Program-made: the position numbers and the translations under genes | In this document: positions 24,520 through 32,288 of the stretch, one piece after another | How positions within the stretch are numbered: position 1 is the first letter of the stretch | Layout: every line of letters starts with the position of its first letter | DNA from: Gemmatimonas sp. | GTDB taxonomy: Bacteria; Gemmatimonadota; Gemmatimonadetes; Gemmatimonadales; Gemmatimonadaceae | Assembly: GCF_027531815.1 (NCBI RefSeq) | Contig: NZ_JAPZSK010000004.1 | Coordinates: forward strand, 372,001 to 436,000 | DNA length: 64,000 bases | Direction: 5' to 3' | The notes under the pieces: generated by a model | The model's database searches: none | Told to the model about the DNA's origin: nothing | The model's input: only the letters and a program-made list of their open reading frames with translations

Positions 24520-24702
24520 TCAGGTGCGCGCCGGTGCTTCCACGGCGATCGCGGCCTTCTTCTCGGCGCCATGCCCCTCGAACTTCTTGTTTGTCCAGAG
24601 CACCACGCCGTAGAGAATCGCGCCGAGGAAGATCATCCCGCCAATGAGACCGGCAAATGCCGCGCCCATGTCGGGGTTCGTGTCGTGCTTGTGACCTGCC
24701 AT
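24520..24702 (-). CDS. Small single-span membrane protein
   Basis: A 60-residue protein with a hydrophilic N-terminus (MAGHKHDTNPDMG), one transmembrane helix (AAFAGLIGGMIFLGAILYGVVLW, about residues 14-36) and a charged C-terminal tail ending in Ala/Pro. The start is supported by a good Shine-Dalgarno site (GGGAGA, 7 nt before ATG), one of the clearest in the window. I do not recognise the family; size and topology resemble accessory subunits of respiratory complexes, but no motif proves this. It lies 102 nt downstream of the cyclophilin gene on the same strand. Confidence 0.7.
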   Translation of the reverse strand: MAGHKHDTNPDMGAAFAGLIGGMIFLGAILYGVVLWTNKKFEGHGAEKKAAIAVEAPART

Positions 24703-24804
24703 ATCGTAAGTCTCCCAGGGGAGTGGATGGGAGCGACAGAGCGAACGTTGCGCCTGCCGTCGGTAAGTCCTGCCGGCTGCGGTCGGCGGGTGAGCCAACC
24801 AGCC

Positions 24805-25266
24805 TTACTGCGAATCGGCAACCCGCACCGACACCATGTGATCATTCTGCGCGATGGACGGCAGGATCTCCAGCCCCTGCGTTACCTGACCGAATACCGT
24901 GTGCACCCCGTTGAGGTGACGCGTATTCGGCTCGCTCAGCACGATGAAAAACTGGCTGCCGCCGGTGTCCTTGCCGGCATGCGCCATGGAGAGGGCACCC
25001 GCCTTGTGCTTGTGCGGATTGCCCGCCGTTTCGCACTTGATGCGCCAGCCCGGACCGCCAGTTCCGACCGGACCCTTACCGTCCTTGGTGTGCGGGCACC
25101 CGCCCTGCACCACAAAATCGGCAATGACACGATGAAACTTGATGCCATCGTAGAAGCCGCTGTTGGCGAGCTTCTCGAAGTTTTCCACGGTGATCGGCGC
25201 CTCGGTGGGGTACAGTTCCGCCACGAGGGTGCCCTTGTTCGTTTCGAATGTGGCCAGCTTGGTCAC
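24805..25266 (-). CDS. ppiB: Peptidyl-prolyl cis-trans isomerase, cyclophilin type
   Basis: A 153-residue single-domain cyclophilin that speeds proline isomerisation during folding. Landmarks are the active-site strand [13 protein letters not shown] (Arg of the catalytic site), [18 protein letters not shown] and [11 protein letters not shown]. No signal peptide is present, so it is cytoplasmic like E. coli PpiB. The start codon is GTG ([12 protein letters not shown]). It lies 82 nt downstream of the endonuclease III gene on the same strand. Confidence 0.93.
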   Translation of the reverse strand: MTKLATFETNKGTLVAELYPTEAPITVENFEKLANSGFYDGIKFHRVIADFVVQGGCPHTKDGKGPVGTGGPGWRIKCETAGNPHKHKAGALSMAHAGKDTGGSQFFIVLSEPNTRHLNGVHTVFGQVTQGLEILPSIAQNDHMVSVRVADSQ

Positions 25267-25348
25267 AGGAGTCTCGGGATAGGGGTAGACAACGACTGCG
25301 GAAATCTACACGGCCGCCCCCACTTTCCACCCCGGTAGACTGCCCGAT

Positions 25349-26173
25349 TCACTCGGCGACCCCGGCGCTCGGACAGACCTCCTGCACGACGCAGCGCCCG
25401 CACGCCGGCTTGCGGGCGAAGCAGGTCCGACGGCCGTGGAAGATCAGCAGATGGCTGAGCAGCGCCCAGTCGGCCTGCGGGAAGAGGGGCATGAGCTCCC
25501 GCTCAATCCCGATCGGATCCGGCTCACGCGTGAGTCCCAGCCGCCGCGACAAGCGCTGCACGTGGGTGTCCACCACGATGCCCTCGTTGATGTCGAAGGC
25601 GTTGCCGAGGATCACGTTGGCCGTCTTCCGCCCTACCCCGGGGAGTGGCACGAGCTCGGCGATGGTGCGGGGGACCTCCCCGCCGTGGCGTTCCACCAGC
25701 CGATTCGCCATCCCCACGAGGCTCTTGGCCTTGGCCCGGAAGAACCCGGTCGTGCGCACGATCTCCTCCACGGCCTCGAGCTTCGCCACGCTCAACGCTT
25801 CGGCGGTGGGGTACGCCTTGAACAGCGCCGGGGTCACCATGTTCACCCGCACGTCGGTGCACTGCGCCGACAGAATCGTGGCGCACAACAGCTCGAAGGC
25901 ATTCGTGTGATCGAGCTCGCAGTGCGCGTCGGGGTACTCCGTCTTGAGTCGCTCCAGCACGACCGCCGCCACGCGCCGCTTGTCGGCCTTCGTCCGGGGA
26001 CTCGTTGCCACCGGCGCCGCGCGCTGACTGGGCTTGAGGCCGAACGTCTTGCTCGTCTTCCGCGCCTTCGGTGCCGCGGCCGGCTTGACGGGAGAGGAGA
26101 CCTGCTTCGCCGTCTTGGCCGGCTGCTTCACGCTGAGCGGCTGACGGGGGCTGTTCGATCCACGGGCCATCAC
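25349..26173 (-). CDS. nth: Endonuclease III (DNA glycosylase/AP lyase) with a basic N-terminal extension
   Basis: A base-excision-repair enzyme that removes oxidised pyrimidines and nicks the abasic site. The helix-hairpin-helix LPGVGRKTANVIL carries the catalytic lysine, and VVDTHVQRLSRRLG the catalytic aspartate. The C-terminus has the [4Fe-4S] ligands C-x6-C-x2-C-x5-C (CFARKPACGRC..C). The ordinary enzyme is about 210 residues; here 274, because ~60 residues at the N-terminus are rich in Lys, Pro, Ala and Ser with no fold evident. The start is a GTG directly before an ATG, so the first one or two residues are uncertain. Confidence 0.95.
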   Translation of the reverse strand: MMARGSNSPRQPLSVKQPAKTAKQVSSPVKPAAAPKARKTSKTFGLKPSQRAAPVATSPRTKADKRRVAAVVLERLKTEYPDAHCELDHTNAFELLCATILSAQCTDVRVNMVTPALFKAYPTAEALSVAKLEAVEEIVRTTGFFRAKAKSLVGMANRLVERHGGEVPRTIAELVPLPGVGRKTANVILGNAFDINEGIVVDTHVQRLSRRLGLTREPDPIGIERELMPLFPQADWALLSHLLIFHGRRTCFARKPACGRCVVQEVCPSAGVAE

Positions 26174-26284
26174 TGGGTCAACGAAATGGGTTTCACTGCT
26201 CGTAGGCGACGCGGAGGGTCAGAGAAAGCCGAAGACATGGTAGCGCTCTGGGTCTCCGCGGCTCCGCGCCTCCCCCGAGCCGTT

Positions 26285-28039
26285 TCACACACCGGTGCCC
26301 GCCGCCGCACGCCGCGCGCGCGCAAAGGCCAGCACCTCGTCCGCGCTGCGCGTGTTCAGCACATGCCGCGGCTCCAGCCATCCCTTGCGGGCGATGGCTG
26401 TGCCCAGCTCGAGATTGTCGAAACCCTGTGGGGAATGCGCGTCGGGGCCGATGCTCACCAGTGTGCCGTTCTCGGCCGCCAGGCGACAGGCCTTCCAGTC
26501 GATGTCGAGACGGTGCGGGTCGGCATTGAGTTCAATCGCCACGCCCACGCGCCCCGCCTTCTCGATGATCGCCGCGAGGTCGATGGCGTACGGCTCCCGC
26601 GTCAGCAGCAGCCGACCGGTCGGATGCCCCAGGATGGTGAGGTGCGGATCGTCGAGGGCCTTGAGCACGCGGTTCGTCATCTGCTCCGCATTCATACCAT
26701 ACCGCGTGTGTACGCTGCCGATCACGAAATCAAAGCGATCGAGAAACGCCGCGTCGTAATCCACCCGGCCGCACGGCAGGATGTCGGCTTCGATCCCCTT
26801 GAGCACCCGGAAGTCGACCCCCTCCTCCGCGAGCCGCGCATTGAGCGCGTCGATCTCCGCGTGCTGTTCTTCAATGCGATCACGCGACAGACCACCGGCG
26901 TAGGTGTTCGACTGTGAGTGGTCGCTCACCCCCAGATAGCGCAGGCCGCGAGCCATCGCCGCACGGGCCATCTGTTCCACCGTGGCGCCGCCGTCACTGT
27001 ACTGCGAGTGGCAGTGCAGCGCACCGCGCAGATCCTCTTCGCGCACGCCGGCCGGCAAGCTCCCGCGCGCCGCGGCGTCCACCTCGCCGTGCCCCTCGCG
27101 TTGCTCGGGGGGGACCCACGCAAGCCCCAGCTGCGCGTACAACGCCATCTCGCTGGCGATGGGGATTGGCGTTCCGCTGGCGTCCCGCAGTTCGTCGTTG
27201 GCCATCGTGAACCCCAACCGGGCCGCATGCATCATGACCTGCTGCACGTGGAGGGCACTGCCGGTGGCTCTCCACAGGGCCATCGCGAACTGTTCCGGGC
27301 GCACGCAGGCGAGATCCACCCGTACGCCATCGGCGAGTCGCAACGAAAGCGACCGCCCGCCCCCACCGAGTACCTCGCGGACGTCGCCAAGCTGCGCCAG
27401 CGAGGCCGCCACAACGCTGGGGGACCCGCGCACCGCGGCCACGAGATCCACGTCCCGCACGATCTCGACACGACGCCGAATCGAACCCGCTATCTCCAGC
27501 GTCAGCACGTCGGGATGGGCGCGCATTGCCTCGACAATGCGCTCGGCCTCGGCGCGCCCGTGCTGCCACAGCACGTAGGCCCCCGTGGCGCGCAGGTCGG
27601 CGATGCCCTTGAGTACCTTGTCGGCCGTTTTCGCACCAAACTTCGGGAGTGCGGCCAACCGGCCATCGCGGGCGGCCAGCTCCAGTTCAAGGAGCGTGTC
27701 CACGTGCAGGTGCTCGTGAATGGAGCGGATGCGTGCCGGCCCCAGCCCCGGGACGCGCAGCATCTCCATCAGCCCCTCCGGCGTTTCCTCCTGCAGGCGT
27801 TCCAGCATGGATGAGCCGTTGCTCTCCGCCAGATCGCGCAGCACATCGAGGGCTCCGGCATTGAGGGCGCCGACCTCAGCGGCCATGCCGGCCAGGACCT
27901 CCCGCACATCGCGTTCACCGTGTCCCGCGATTACGCGCGCCGCGCCCTGCATGCCCCGCACGACGTCACGGTCCCCATCGTGCAGCTCGAGCAGCACGGC
28001 GATCTGGGTAAGGGCCTGCGCGGCGTCACGGCAGTTCAT
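26285..28039 (-). CDS. polX: DNA polymerase/3'-5' exonuclease PolX (Pol beta family plus PHP domain)
   Basis: A 584-residue bacterial PolX, used in gap-filling DNA repair. The N-terminal 8-kDa-like domain carries helix-hairpin-helix segments (VPGLGPARIRSIHEHL, LPKFGAKTADKVLKGI). The palm follows with AGSIRRRVEIVRDVDLV, which holds the nucleotidyltransferase GS and the two metal aspartates, and the third acidic residue in RVDLAC. The C-terminal PHP phosphoesterase domain starts at HCHSQYSDG (about residue 345) and continues through SDHSQSN and later HPTGRLL and GPDAHSP. Length and domain order are normal. A TAGATT box 6 nt before ATG suggests a leaderless transcript. Confidence 0.95.
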   Translation of the reverse strand: MNCRDAAQALTQIAVLLELHDGDRDVVRGMQGAARVIAGHGERDVREVLAGMAAEVGALNAGALDVLRDLAESNGSSMLERLQEETPEGLMEMLRVPGLGPARIRSIHEHLHVDTLLELELAARDGRLAALPKFGAKTADKVLKGIADLRATGAYVLWQHGRAEAERIVEAMRAHPDVLTLEIAGSIRRRVEIVRDVDLVAAVRGSPSVVAASLAQLGDVREVLGGGGRSLSLRLADGVRVDLACVRPEQFAMALWRATGSALHVQQVMMHAARLGFTMANDELRDASGTPIPIASEMALYAQLGLAWVPPEQREGHGEVDAAARGSLPAGVREEDLRGALHCHSQYSDGGATVEQMARAAMARGLRYLGVSDHSQSNTYAGGLSRDRIEEQHAEIDALNARLAEEGVDFRVLKGIEADILPCGRVDYDAAFLDRFDFVIGSVHTRYGMNAEQMTNRVLKALDDPHLTILGHPTGRLLLTREPYAIDLAAIIEKAGRVGVAIELNADPHRLDIDWKACRLAAENGTLVSIGPDAHSPQGFDNLELGTAIARKGWLEPRHVLNTRSADEVLAFARARRAAAGTGV

Positions 28040-28045
28040 GGACGC

Positions 28046-28051
28046 AATCTA
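28046..28051 (-). promoter_or_regulatory. Putative -10 box of a leaderless polX promoter (TAGATT)
   Basis: On the minus strand TAGATT is followed by 6 nt and the polX ATG. No Shine-Dalgarno site or -35 hexamer is evident. Confidence 0.5.
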
Positions 28052-28204
28052 GCCACCGTCCGGCGGGCCCCGTGAGCCCCCGTGTCGCGCCCGCTGCTCG
28101 CCTTTCACACCCGTCAGGTGCGTCATCTGCTGCACGCGCGTCAGCAGCGGTGCCTCGGTCCGCTGGCGCTCCTGGTGCGCTGCCTCCGTGTCCAGCAGCC
28201 CCAT
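28049..28204 (-). CDS. Possible small ORF (51 residues) between the S33 hydrolase and polX
   Basis: An ATG 3 nt after the hydrolase stop opens a 51-codon frame (MGLLDTEAAHQERQRTE...) that ends in a TAG lying inside the polX -10 box. Third positions are GC-rich like neighbouring genes, but no family or Shine-Dalgarno site was recognised. It fills a 168-nt gap. Low confidence. Confidence 0.25.
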   Translation of the reverse strand: MGLLDTEAAHQERQRTEAPLLTRVQQMTHLTGVKGEQRARHGGSRGPPDGG

Positions 28205-28207
28205 GCG

Positions 28208-29071
28208 CTAGGCGGTAGCGGTCAGGAAGCGTTCAATGGTACGGAACAGCTCGTCGGGACGTTCAACGTACGGCACATGACCACACGCCTCGAGCACGAC
28301 ACACTCGCCGCCAAGCGCCTCCGCGGCCGCGGTTGCGGACGCAAGCGGAATGGGATCCTGCCGTCCATGAATAACGAGCGTGGGTACGCGCACGGCACGA
28401 AGCGATTGACGCAGATCAAAGTCGCCGAGGGACTGCCACACCGATTGCTGCACCTTGCCGGTGACCCGGAATGGCGTGAGGGCGGTGGCTCGTGCCGGGT
28501 CGGCGAAGTACCCCGCCACGCTCAGCTCGAAGCTGCGTTGGCGGAATGCGGCCGGATCCGAGTCCCGCAGGCCGGAGGCCGTCAGCGTGTCGCGCATGGC
28601 CCGGATGGCGTCACTCCGTCCCCGCACGGCGAGGGTGGTCTCGAATTCGTCTCGCCACGCCCGCGAAATGGGCGCCGGGGAAATCAGGACGAGGCGCGCA
28701 ACCGGGGGGAGCGTCGCGTCCATGGTTGCCTGCAGCGCGTAGAGCATGGCGAGCAGGGCACCCCACGAATACCCCACCACCGTCGCGCCACCGGCGCCGG
28801 GCGGAGCCACGCCGAGTTCCGCGAGTACCTGCGCCAGATCGGCCACCTGGGTCTGCCAGGTGATCGGGGCGGGGTCGTCCGTTTTCGACCGCCCCCCGCC
28901 GCGCTGGTCGTAGGTCACCACCCGGTGCCGATCGGCCAGGGCCAGCATCTGCGGGTAGAGATAGTCGTGATGCGCCCCGGGGCCGCCGTGCAGGAGCAGC
29001 AACGGGTCACCGTGCCCGTCAACACGATAAAAGAGGGGGATCGCGGTGGTGTGCGTAAAACCGGTAGGCAT
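28208..29071 (-). CDS. Alpha/beta hydrolase, proline iminopeptidase-like (peptidase S33)
   Basis: A 287-residue cytoplasmic alpha/beta hydrolase. The oxyanion segment HGGPG and DQRGGGRS are typical of prolyl aminopeptidases, the nucleophile elbow is GYSWG (Ser about residue 102), the acid lies in HGRQDP and the catalytic His in CGHVPY. The likely reaction is release of an N-terminal residue, often proline, from small peptides, though relatives act on esters or amides. It is divergent from the HEAT-repeat gene with only 65 nt between starts. A TAGCTT box 6 nt before ATG suggests leaderless expression. Confidence 0.85.
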   Translation of the reverse strand: MPTGFTHTTAIPLFYRVDGHGDPLLLLHGGPGAHHDYLYPQMLALADRHRVVTYDQRGGGRSKTDDPAPITWQTQVADLAQVLAELGVAPPGAGGATVVGYSWGALLAMLYALQATMDATLPPVARLVLISPAPISRAWRDEFETTLAVRGRSDAIRAMRDTLTASGLRDSDPAAFRQRSFELSVAGYFADPARATALTPFRVTGKVQQSVWQSLGDFDLRQSLRAVRVPTLVIHGRQDPIPLASATAAAEALGGECVVLEACGHVPYVERPDELFRTIERFLTATA

Positions 29072-29077
29072 AACCCA

Positions 29078-29083
29078 AAGCTA
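29078..29083 (-). promoter_or_regulatory. Putative -10 box of a leaderless promoter (TAGCTT) for the S33 hydrolase
   Basis: On the minus strand TAGCTT, then TGGGTT, then the ATG. The spacer contains no Shine-Dalgarno sequence. Confidence 0.5.
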
Positions 29084-29124
29084 GTGGTGGATGAGGCACC
29101 GTTCACTCAGTGCGGGCCGTGCCC

Positions 29125-29130
29125 TATCTT
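29125..29130 (+). promoter_or_regulatory. Putative -10 box of a leaderless promoter (TATCTT) for the HEAT-repeat gene
   Basis: TATCTT, 6 nt, then ATG at 29137. If real, it decides the start at 29137 over the GTG at 29110, which lies upstream of the box. Confidence 0.5.
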
Positions 29131-29136
29131 TGTGGC

Positions 29137-30780
29137 ATGCCCCCTCTTGGCTATGGCCGGACCGTGGTCGCCGCGGGCGAATCCAGCGCGCCGCATGTGG
29201 TACCCGGCGGTCGTGCGGCGCGTGGGACGCTCCGTTCGCTCGCGCTGCTCGTCGATCGCATGGCCACCCTGGGCACGTCCCGCGACGGTGCCCAGGGGCC
29301 GGACGCGGCAACCGCGGTTCGGGACGCACTGCGTCAGTTCACCGCCCGTGTGCGTGAAGCGCCCCTGCTGTGTCGTATCCACGAGCAGCGGTTCGTGCTC
29401 GACTGGGAGCCCGTGGATCGGGGACTCACGCGCGACGACCCCCTGCTGGGCACACTGCTCTTCCGCTGTCTGTCGCTGGGCGTGGGTGGCATCACCGTAC
29501 GGCAGGGGGCGGCGCCGGCCGAACTGCTGACGCTGGCGACGCTGCTGGCGCGGCGGCGGACGGAGGAGGATACGCTGGTCATGAACGATACGCCCACCTC
29601 GATGAGTGCCGTGGCTGAGCAGCAACCGCGCGAACTCTTGCGGTCGTGGAGCGTCCTCGTCACGCCGGCGGATCACCCGGGCGGGCATCGGCTCGCGACA
29701 CCTCCCGATGGCGCCAGGGGCGTGTCAGCCGGGGCGTCATCGATGCCCACGGAAGTCAAGGCCGGTGTTTCGACCGAGGCGCTGCAGGGGGCCGGTCCCA
29801 CGCTGGTACGGCTGGCGGCCGCCACCGACGATATGGCATGCAGTCGCGTGGTGGACGCGCTGGTGCCGATCATCGATCAGGCCGAGTACCGTGGTGACGC
29901 TCGCCTGCTGGAGCAGGTCGCCGTCGCGGCGGCACGTCAGGCGCATGTTGTCGCTGGGGGGGGCGGTCGACTGGCGCTCGAACGGGTGATGCGCCGGCTG
30001 CAGCACCGCAGCAGCCTTGAGCTGCTGGCCGGGCGACTGCCGTACGTGGAAGACCGCACGATGCTGCTGGAGCTGCTTGCCCGGGCGGGCGAGACCGCGG
30101 TGGATATCCTGGTCAAACAGCTGATGCAGGCGGATGACGGCGCCGCGCGGCGGGTCTATTTCGACAGCATCGTCCAGCTTGACATCGCCGGCCCGACGCT
30201 CTTTGATCACGTGCGCGATTCCCGCTGGTTCGTGGTGCGCAATGCGGTGGCGCTGCTGGGCGAGATGGGGATCGAACAGGCCGATCTCGCCATGCTGCCG
30301 TTGCTGCACCATGCCGACGAGCGCATCCGGGTGGCAGTCGCGCGATCCCTGGTGCGTCTGGGCACGGTCAAGGCGCTGCAGGGGCTGCACGCGGCCATTG
30401 ACGACGCCAGCGCCGAGGTGCGACGCATCGCGGCGATCAGCTACGGGTTGACGCCAGGCACCGGCACTGTGGTACGCCCGCCGGCGCTGCGTCTCGCCAT
30501 GGCGCTCGAGAAGGAAACCAACGAGGATGTGGCGCTCGAGATGCTGGCGTCGCTGGGCAAGCTGGGCAGCGCCGACGCCGTGCAGCGGCTGCTGCGGCTG
30601 GCGATGCCGCAACAGCAGGTGGGTGACACGGGGGAGGCGCCGCGCGAGGCATGGCTGCGCATCGCGGCACTCGAAGCGCTGGTGAAGGCACGCGGCAGCG
30701 CCGTCATGCCGCACGTGGAGACGCTCATGAACGACGCCGACCCGGAAGTGGCGCAGGCAGCCTTCCGGCTGCGCGGCTGA
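29137..30780 (+). CDS. HEAT-repeat protein
   Basis: A 547-residue protein without signal peptide or transmembrane segment. The N-terminal ~150 residues are helical (VRDALRQFTARVREAPLLCRI). A linker of about 50 residues rich in Pro/Ser/Gly follows. The C-terminal ~340 residues are HEAT-like helical repeats (RWFVVRNAVALLGEMGIEQADLAML, DERIRVAVARSLVRLGTVKAL, SAEVRRIAAISYGL, and a last ADPEVAQAAFRLRG). HEAT arrays bind proteins or act as scaffolds; no enzymatic motif was found. The start at 29137 is chosen from the adjacent -10 box. Confidence 0.7.
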   Translation: MPPLGYGRTVVAAGESSAPHVVPGGRAARGTLRSLALLVDRMATLGTSRDGAQGPDAATAVRDALRQFTARVREAPLLCRIHEQRFVLDWEPVDRGLTRDDPLLGTLLFRCLSLGVGGITVRQGAAPAELLTLATLLARRRTEEDTLVMNDTPTSMSAVAEQQPRELLRSWSVLVTPADHPGGHRLATPPDGARGVSAGASSMPTEVKAGVSTEALQGAGPTLVRLAAATDDMACSRVVDALVPIIDQAEYRGDARLLEQVAVAAARQAHVVAGGGGRLALERVMRRLQHRSSLELLAGRLPYVEDRTMLLELLARAGETAVDILVKQLMQADDGAARRVYFDSIVQLDIAGPTLFDHVRDSRWFVVRNAVALLGEMGIEQADLAMLPLLHHADERIRVAVARSLVRLGTVKALQGLHAAIDDASAEVRRIAAISYGLTPGTGTVVRPPALRLAMALEKETNEDVALEMLASLGKLGSADAVQRLLRLAMPQQQVGDTGEAPREAWLRIAALEALVKARGSAVMPHVETLMNDADPEVAQAAFRLRG

Positions 30781-30817
30781 CGCGCGCGGTCTCCGCGTCA
30801 GCCGTGTTGGGGGGAGG

Positions 30818-31891
30818 TCAGCGCGCCGTGAAGTCGGTGGCGGCCGTCACCCGACGGCAGGTTTCCGCAATGAGCTCGGCGGCGCGATCGAGATCGTCGA
30901 GTGAGACCATTTCGTTCGGTGAGTGCATGTAGCGGTTGGGAATGCTCACCAGCGCCGTGGCCACTCCCGTGCGCGCCAGCTGCATGGCATCGGCGTCGGT
31001 GCTGGTGAAGCGACCGGCGGCGTGAATGCTGAAGGGGATCTCGAGGGACTTCGCGGTCTCCGCCAGCAATCGGTAGACGACCGGACTGGTCACGCTGCCG
31101 CGCGTGAGCACCGGTCCGCCCCCTATCGAGTGTTCGCCCACTTCTTCCTTTTTCATGCCCGGATGATCGGTGGCGAAGGTCACGTCCACCGCGACGGCCA
31201 TGGTGGCCTCCACGCTCTGCGCCGCCACGCGCGCCCCACCGCCGCTGTAGCCGATCTCCTCCTGCGCCGTTGCGGCGGCCACGACGCGCGCCGCCCCGGG
31301 GCGTGCCGCGTAGCGACGCAGCGCCTCCAGCACCACGAACGCGCCAATGCGGTCGTCGATGCTGCGGCTCACGAGGCGGTTGTTGGGCATGTCGAGGGAG
31401 CGCGAGTCGATGACCCCCGCGTCACCCACTTCCAGCAGTTCGAGCGCTTCCGCCTTGGTCGTGACGCCGATGTCCACCCACAGATCGGTGATCTTGGAGG
31501 CCTTCTCGCGCTCGTCCGGCTTCATGAGGTGAATGGGCTTCTTGCCGATCACGCCAATGACATCGCCATGACGGCCGAGAAAGCGGATGCGCTGCGCTAC
31601 GAGGACCTGGGGGTCCCACCCGCCGATGGGCTCGAAGTAGACGTAGCCCTTGTCATCGATGTGGGTGATGATGATGCCGATCTCGTCGATATGGCCCGCC
31701 AGCAGAATGGTGGGGCCGGTACCATCCCCCTCGGCGGTGGCCAGCGAGTTGCCGACCACGTCGGCGCGGATGTCGGCCGCGAAGGTGGCCGCTTCGGCGC
31801 GCCACACACGCGCCGGCGCGCCTTCGAACCCCGACGGCCCAGGGGTATCGAGCAGGCGCTTGAGAAAGGCGATGGACGAGTCAGAAAGCAT
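30818..31891 (-). CDS. M42-family metallo-aminopeptidase (glutamyl aminopeptidase/TET-like)
   Basis: A 357-residue cytoplasmic dizinc aminopeptidase. Metal and catalytic landmarks are AGHIDEIG (His and Asp), SIDDRIGAFV (bridging Asp), TAQEEIGYSGG (catalytic Glu-Glu), a DVTFATDHPG segment and the C-terminal HSPNEMV. M42 enzymes form dodecameric TET particles that trim peptides; they were long mislabelled as endoglucanases. The ATG at 31891 is chosen because family homology begins MLSDSSIAFLKRLLDTPGPSGFEG. The upstream sequence is CCCCCC after TATATT, with no Shine-Dalgarno site. Confidence 0.93.
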   Translation of the reverse strand: MLSDSSIAFLKRLLDTPGPSGFEGAPARVWRAEAATFAADIRADVVGNSLATAEGDGTGPTILLAGHIDEIGIIITHIDDKGYVYFEPIGGWDPQVLVAQRIRFLGRHGDVIGVIGKKPIHLMKPDEREKASKITDLWVDIGVTTKAEALELLEVGDAGVIDSRSLDMPNNRLVSRSIDDRIGAFVVLEALRRYAARPGAARVVAAATAQEEIGYSGGGARVAAQSVEATMAVAVDVTFATDHPGMKKEEVGEHSIGGGPVLTRGSVTSPVVYRLLAETAKSLEIPFSIHAAGRFTSTDADAMQLARTGVATALVSIPNRYMHSPNEMVSLDDLDRAAELIAETCRRVTAATDFTAR

Positions 31892-31897
31892 GGGGGG

Positions 31898-31903
31898 AAT
31901 ATA
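31898..31903 (-). promoter_or_regulatory. Putative -10 box of a leaderless promoter (TATATT) for the M42 peptidase
   Basis: On the minus strand TATATT, six C residues, then ATG. It lies 5 bp from the opposing -10 box of the TauE gene. Confidence 0.6.
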
Positions 31904-31908
31904 GGTGC

Positions 31909-31914
31909 TATTGT
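31909..31914 (+). promoter_or_regulatory. Putative -10 box of a leaderless promoter (TATTGT) for the TauE-like gene
   Basis: TATTGT, then GGAGGC, then ATG at 31921. GGAGG is present but only 1 nt from ATG, too close to act as a normal ribosome site. Confidence 0.45.
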
Positions 31915-31920
31915 GGAGGC

Positions 31921-32277
31921 ATGACCCTCCTGCTTCTTGCCATCGGCCTGGGCGCCGGCATTCTGTCGGGCGTCTTCGGAATAGGCGGCGGCATCGTGAT
32001 CGTGCCGGCGCTGGTGTATCTCGCGAAAATGCCACCGCAGCAGGCGGCCGGGACGTCGCTGGCGGCGCTGGTGCTGCCACTCGGGGCGGCGGTCGGTGCG
32101 CTGACCTACTACCGCGCCGGCCACCTGCAGCCGCGCGATGCGCTGCTCATTGCGGTGGGCATGGCGGTGGGCGCGTTCGGCGGGAGCTGGATTGCCACCA
32201 ACATCGACGCCGACATGCTGCGCAAGGGCTTCGCCGTGCTCATGGTGATCATGGCGGTGAAGATGTGGGTGGGGTAG
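31921..32277 (+). CDS. TauE/SafE-family membrane permease, half-size
   Basis: A 118-residue integral membrane protein matching one half of the sulfite/organosulfonate exporter TauE/SafE family. The N-terminal repeat signature GAGILSGVFGIGGGIVIVPALVYLAKMPPQQAAGTSL is clear, and there are four predicted helices. Full-length members have about 250 residues and two such halves, so this protein should dimerise if functional. The stop is clean and no second half follows; the convergent BtuF-like gene ends 11 nt away. The start is the only plausible ATG. Confidence 0.85.
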   Translation: MTLLLLAIGLGAGILSGVFGIGGGIVIVPALVYLAKMPPQQAAGTSLAALVLPLGAAVGALTYYRAGHLQPRDALLIAVGMAVGAFGGSWIATNIDADMLRKGFAVLMVIMAVKMWVG

Positions 32278-32288
32278 CGGTGGTGCGG

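Noticed and set aside
26174..26284. Small gene between polX and endonuclease III
   Set aside because: The open frame there has no Shine-Dalgarno site, runs into polX antisense and shows no domain; I see nothing else in this 111-nt gap.
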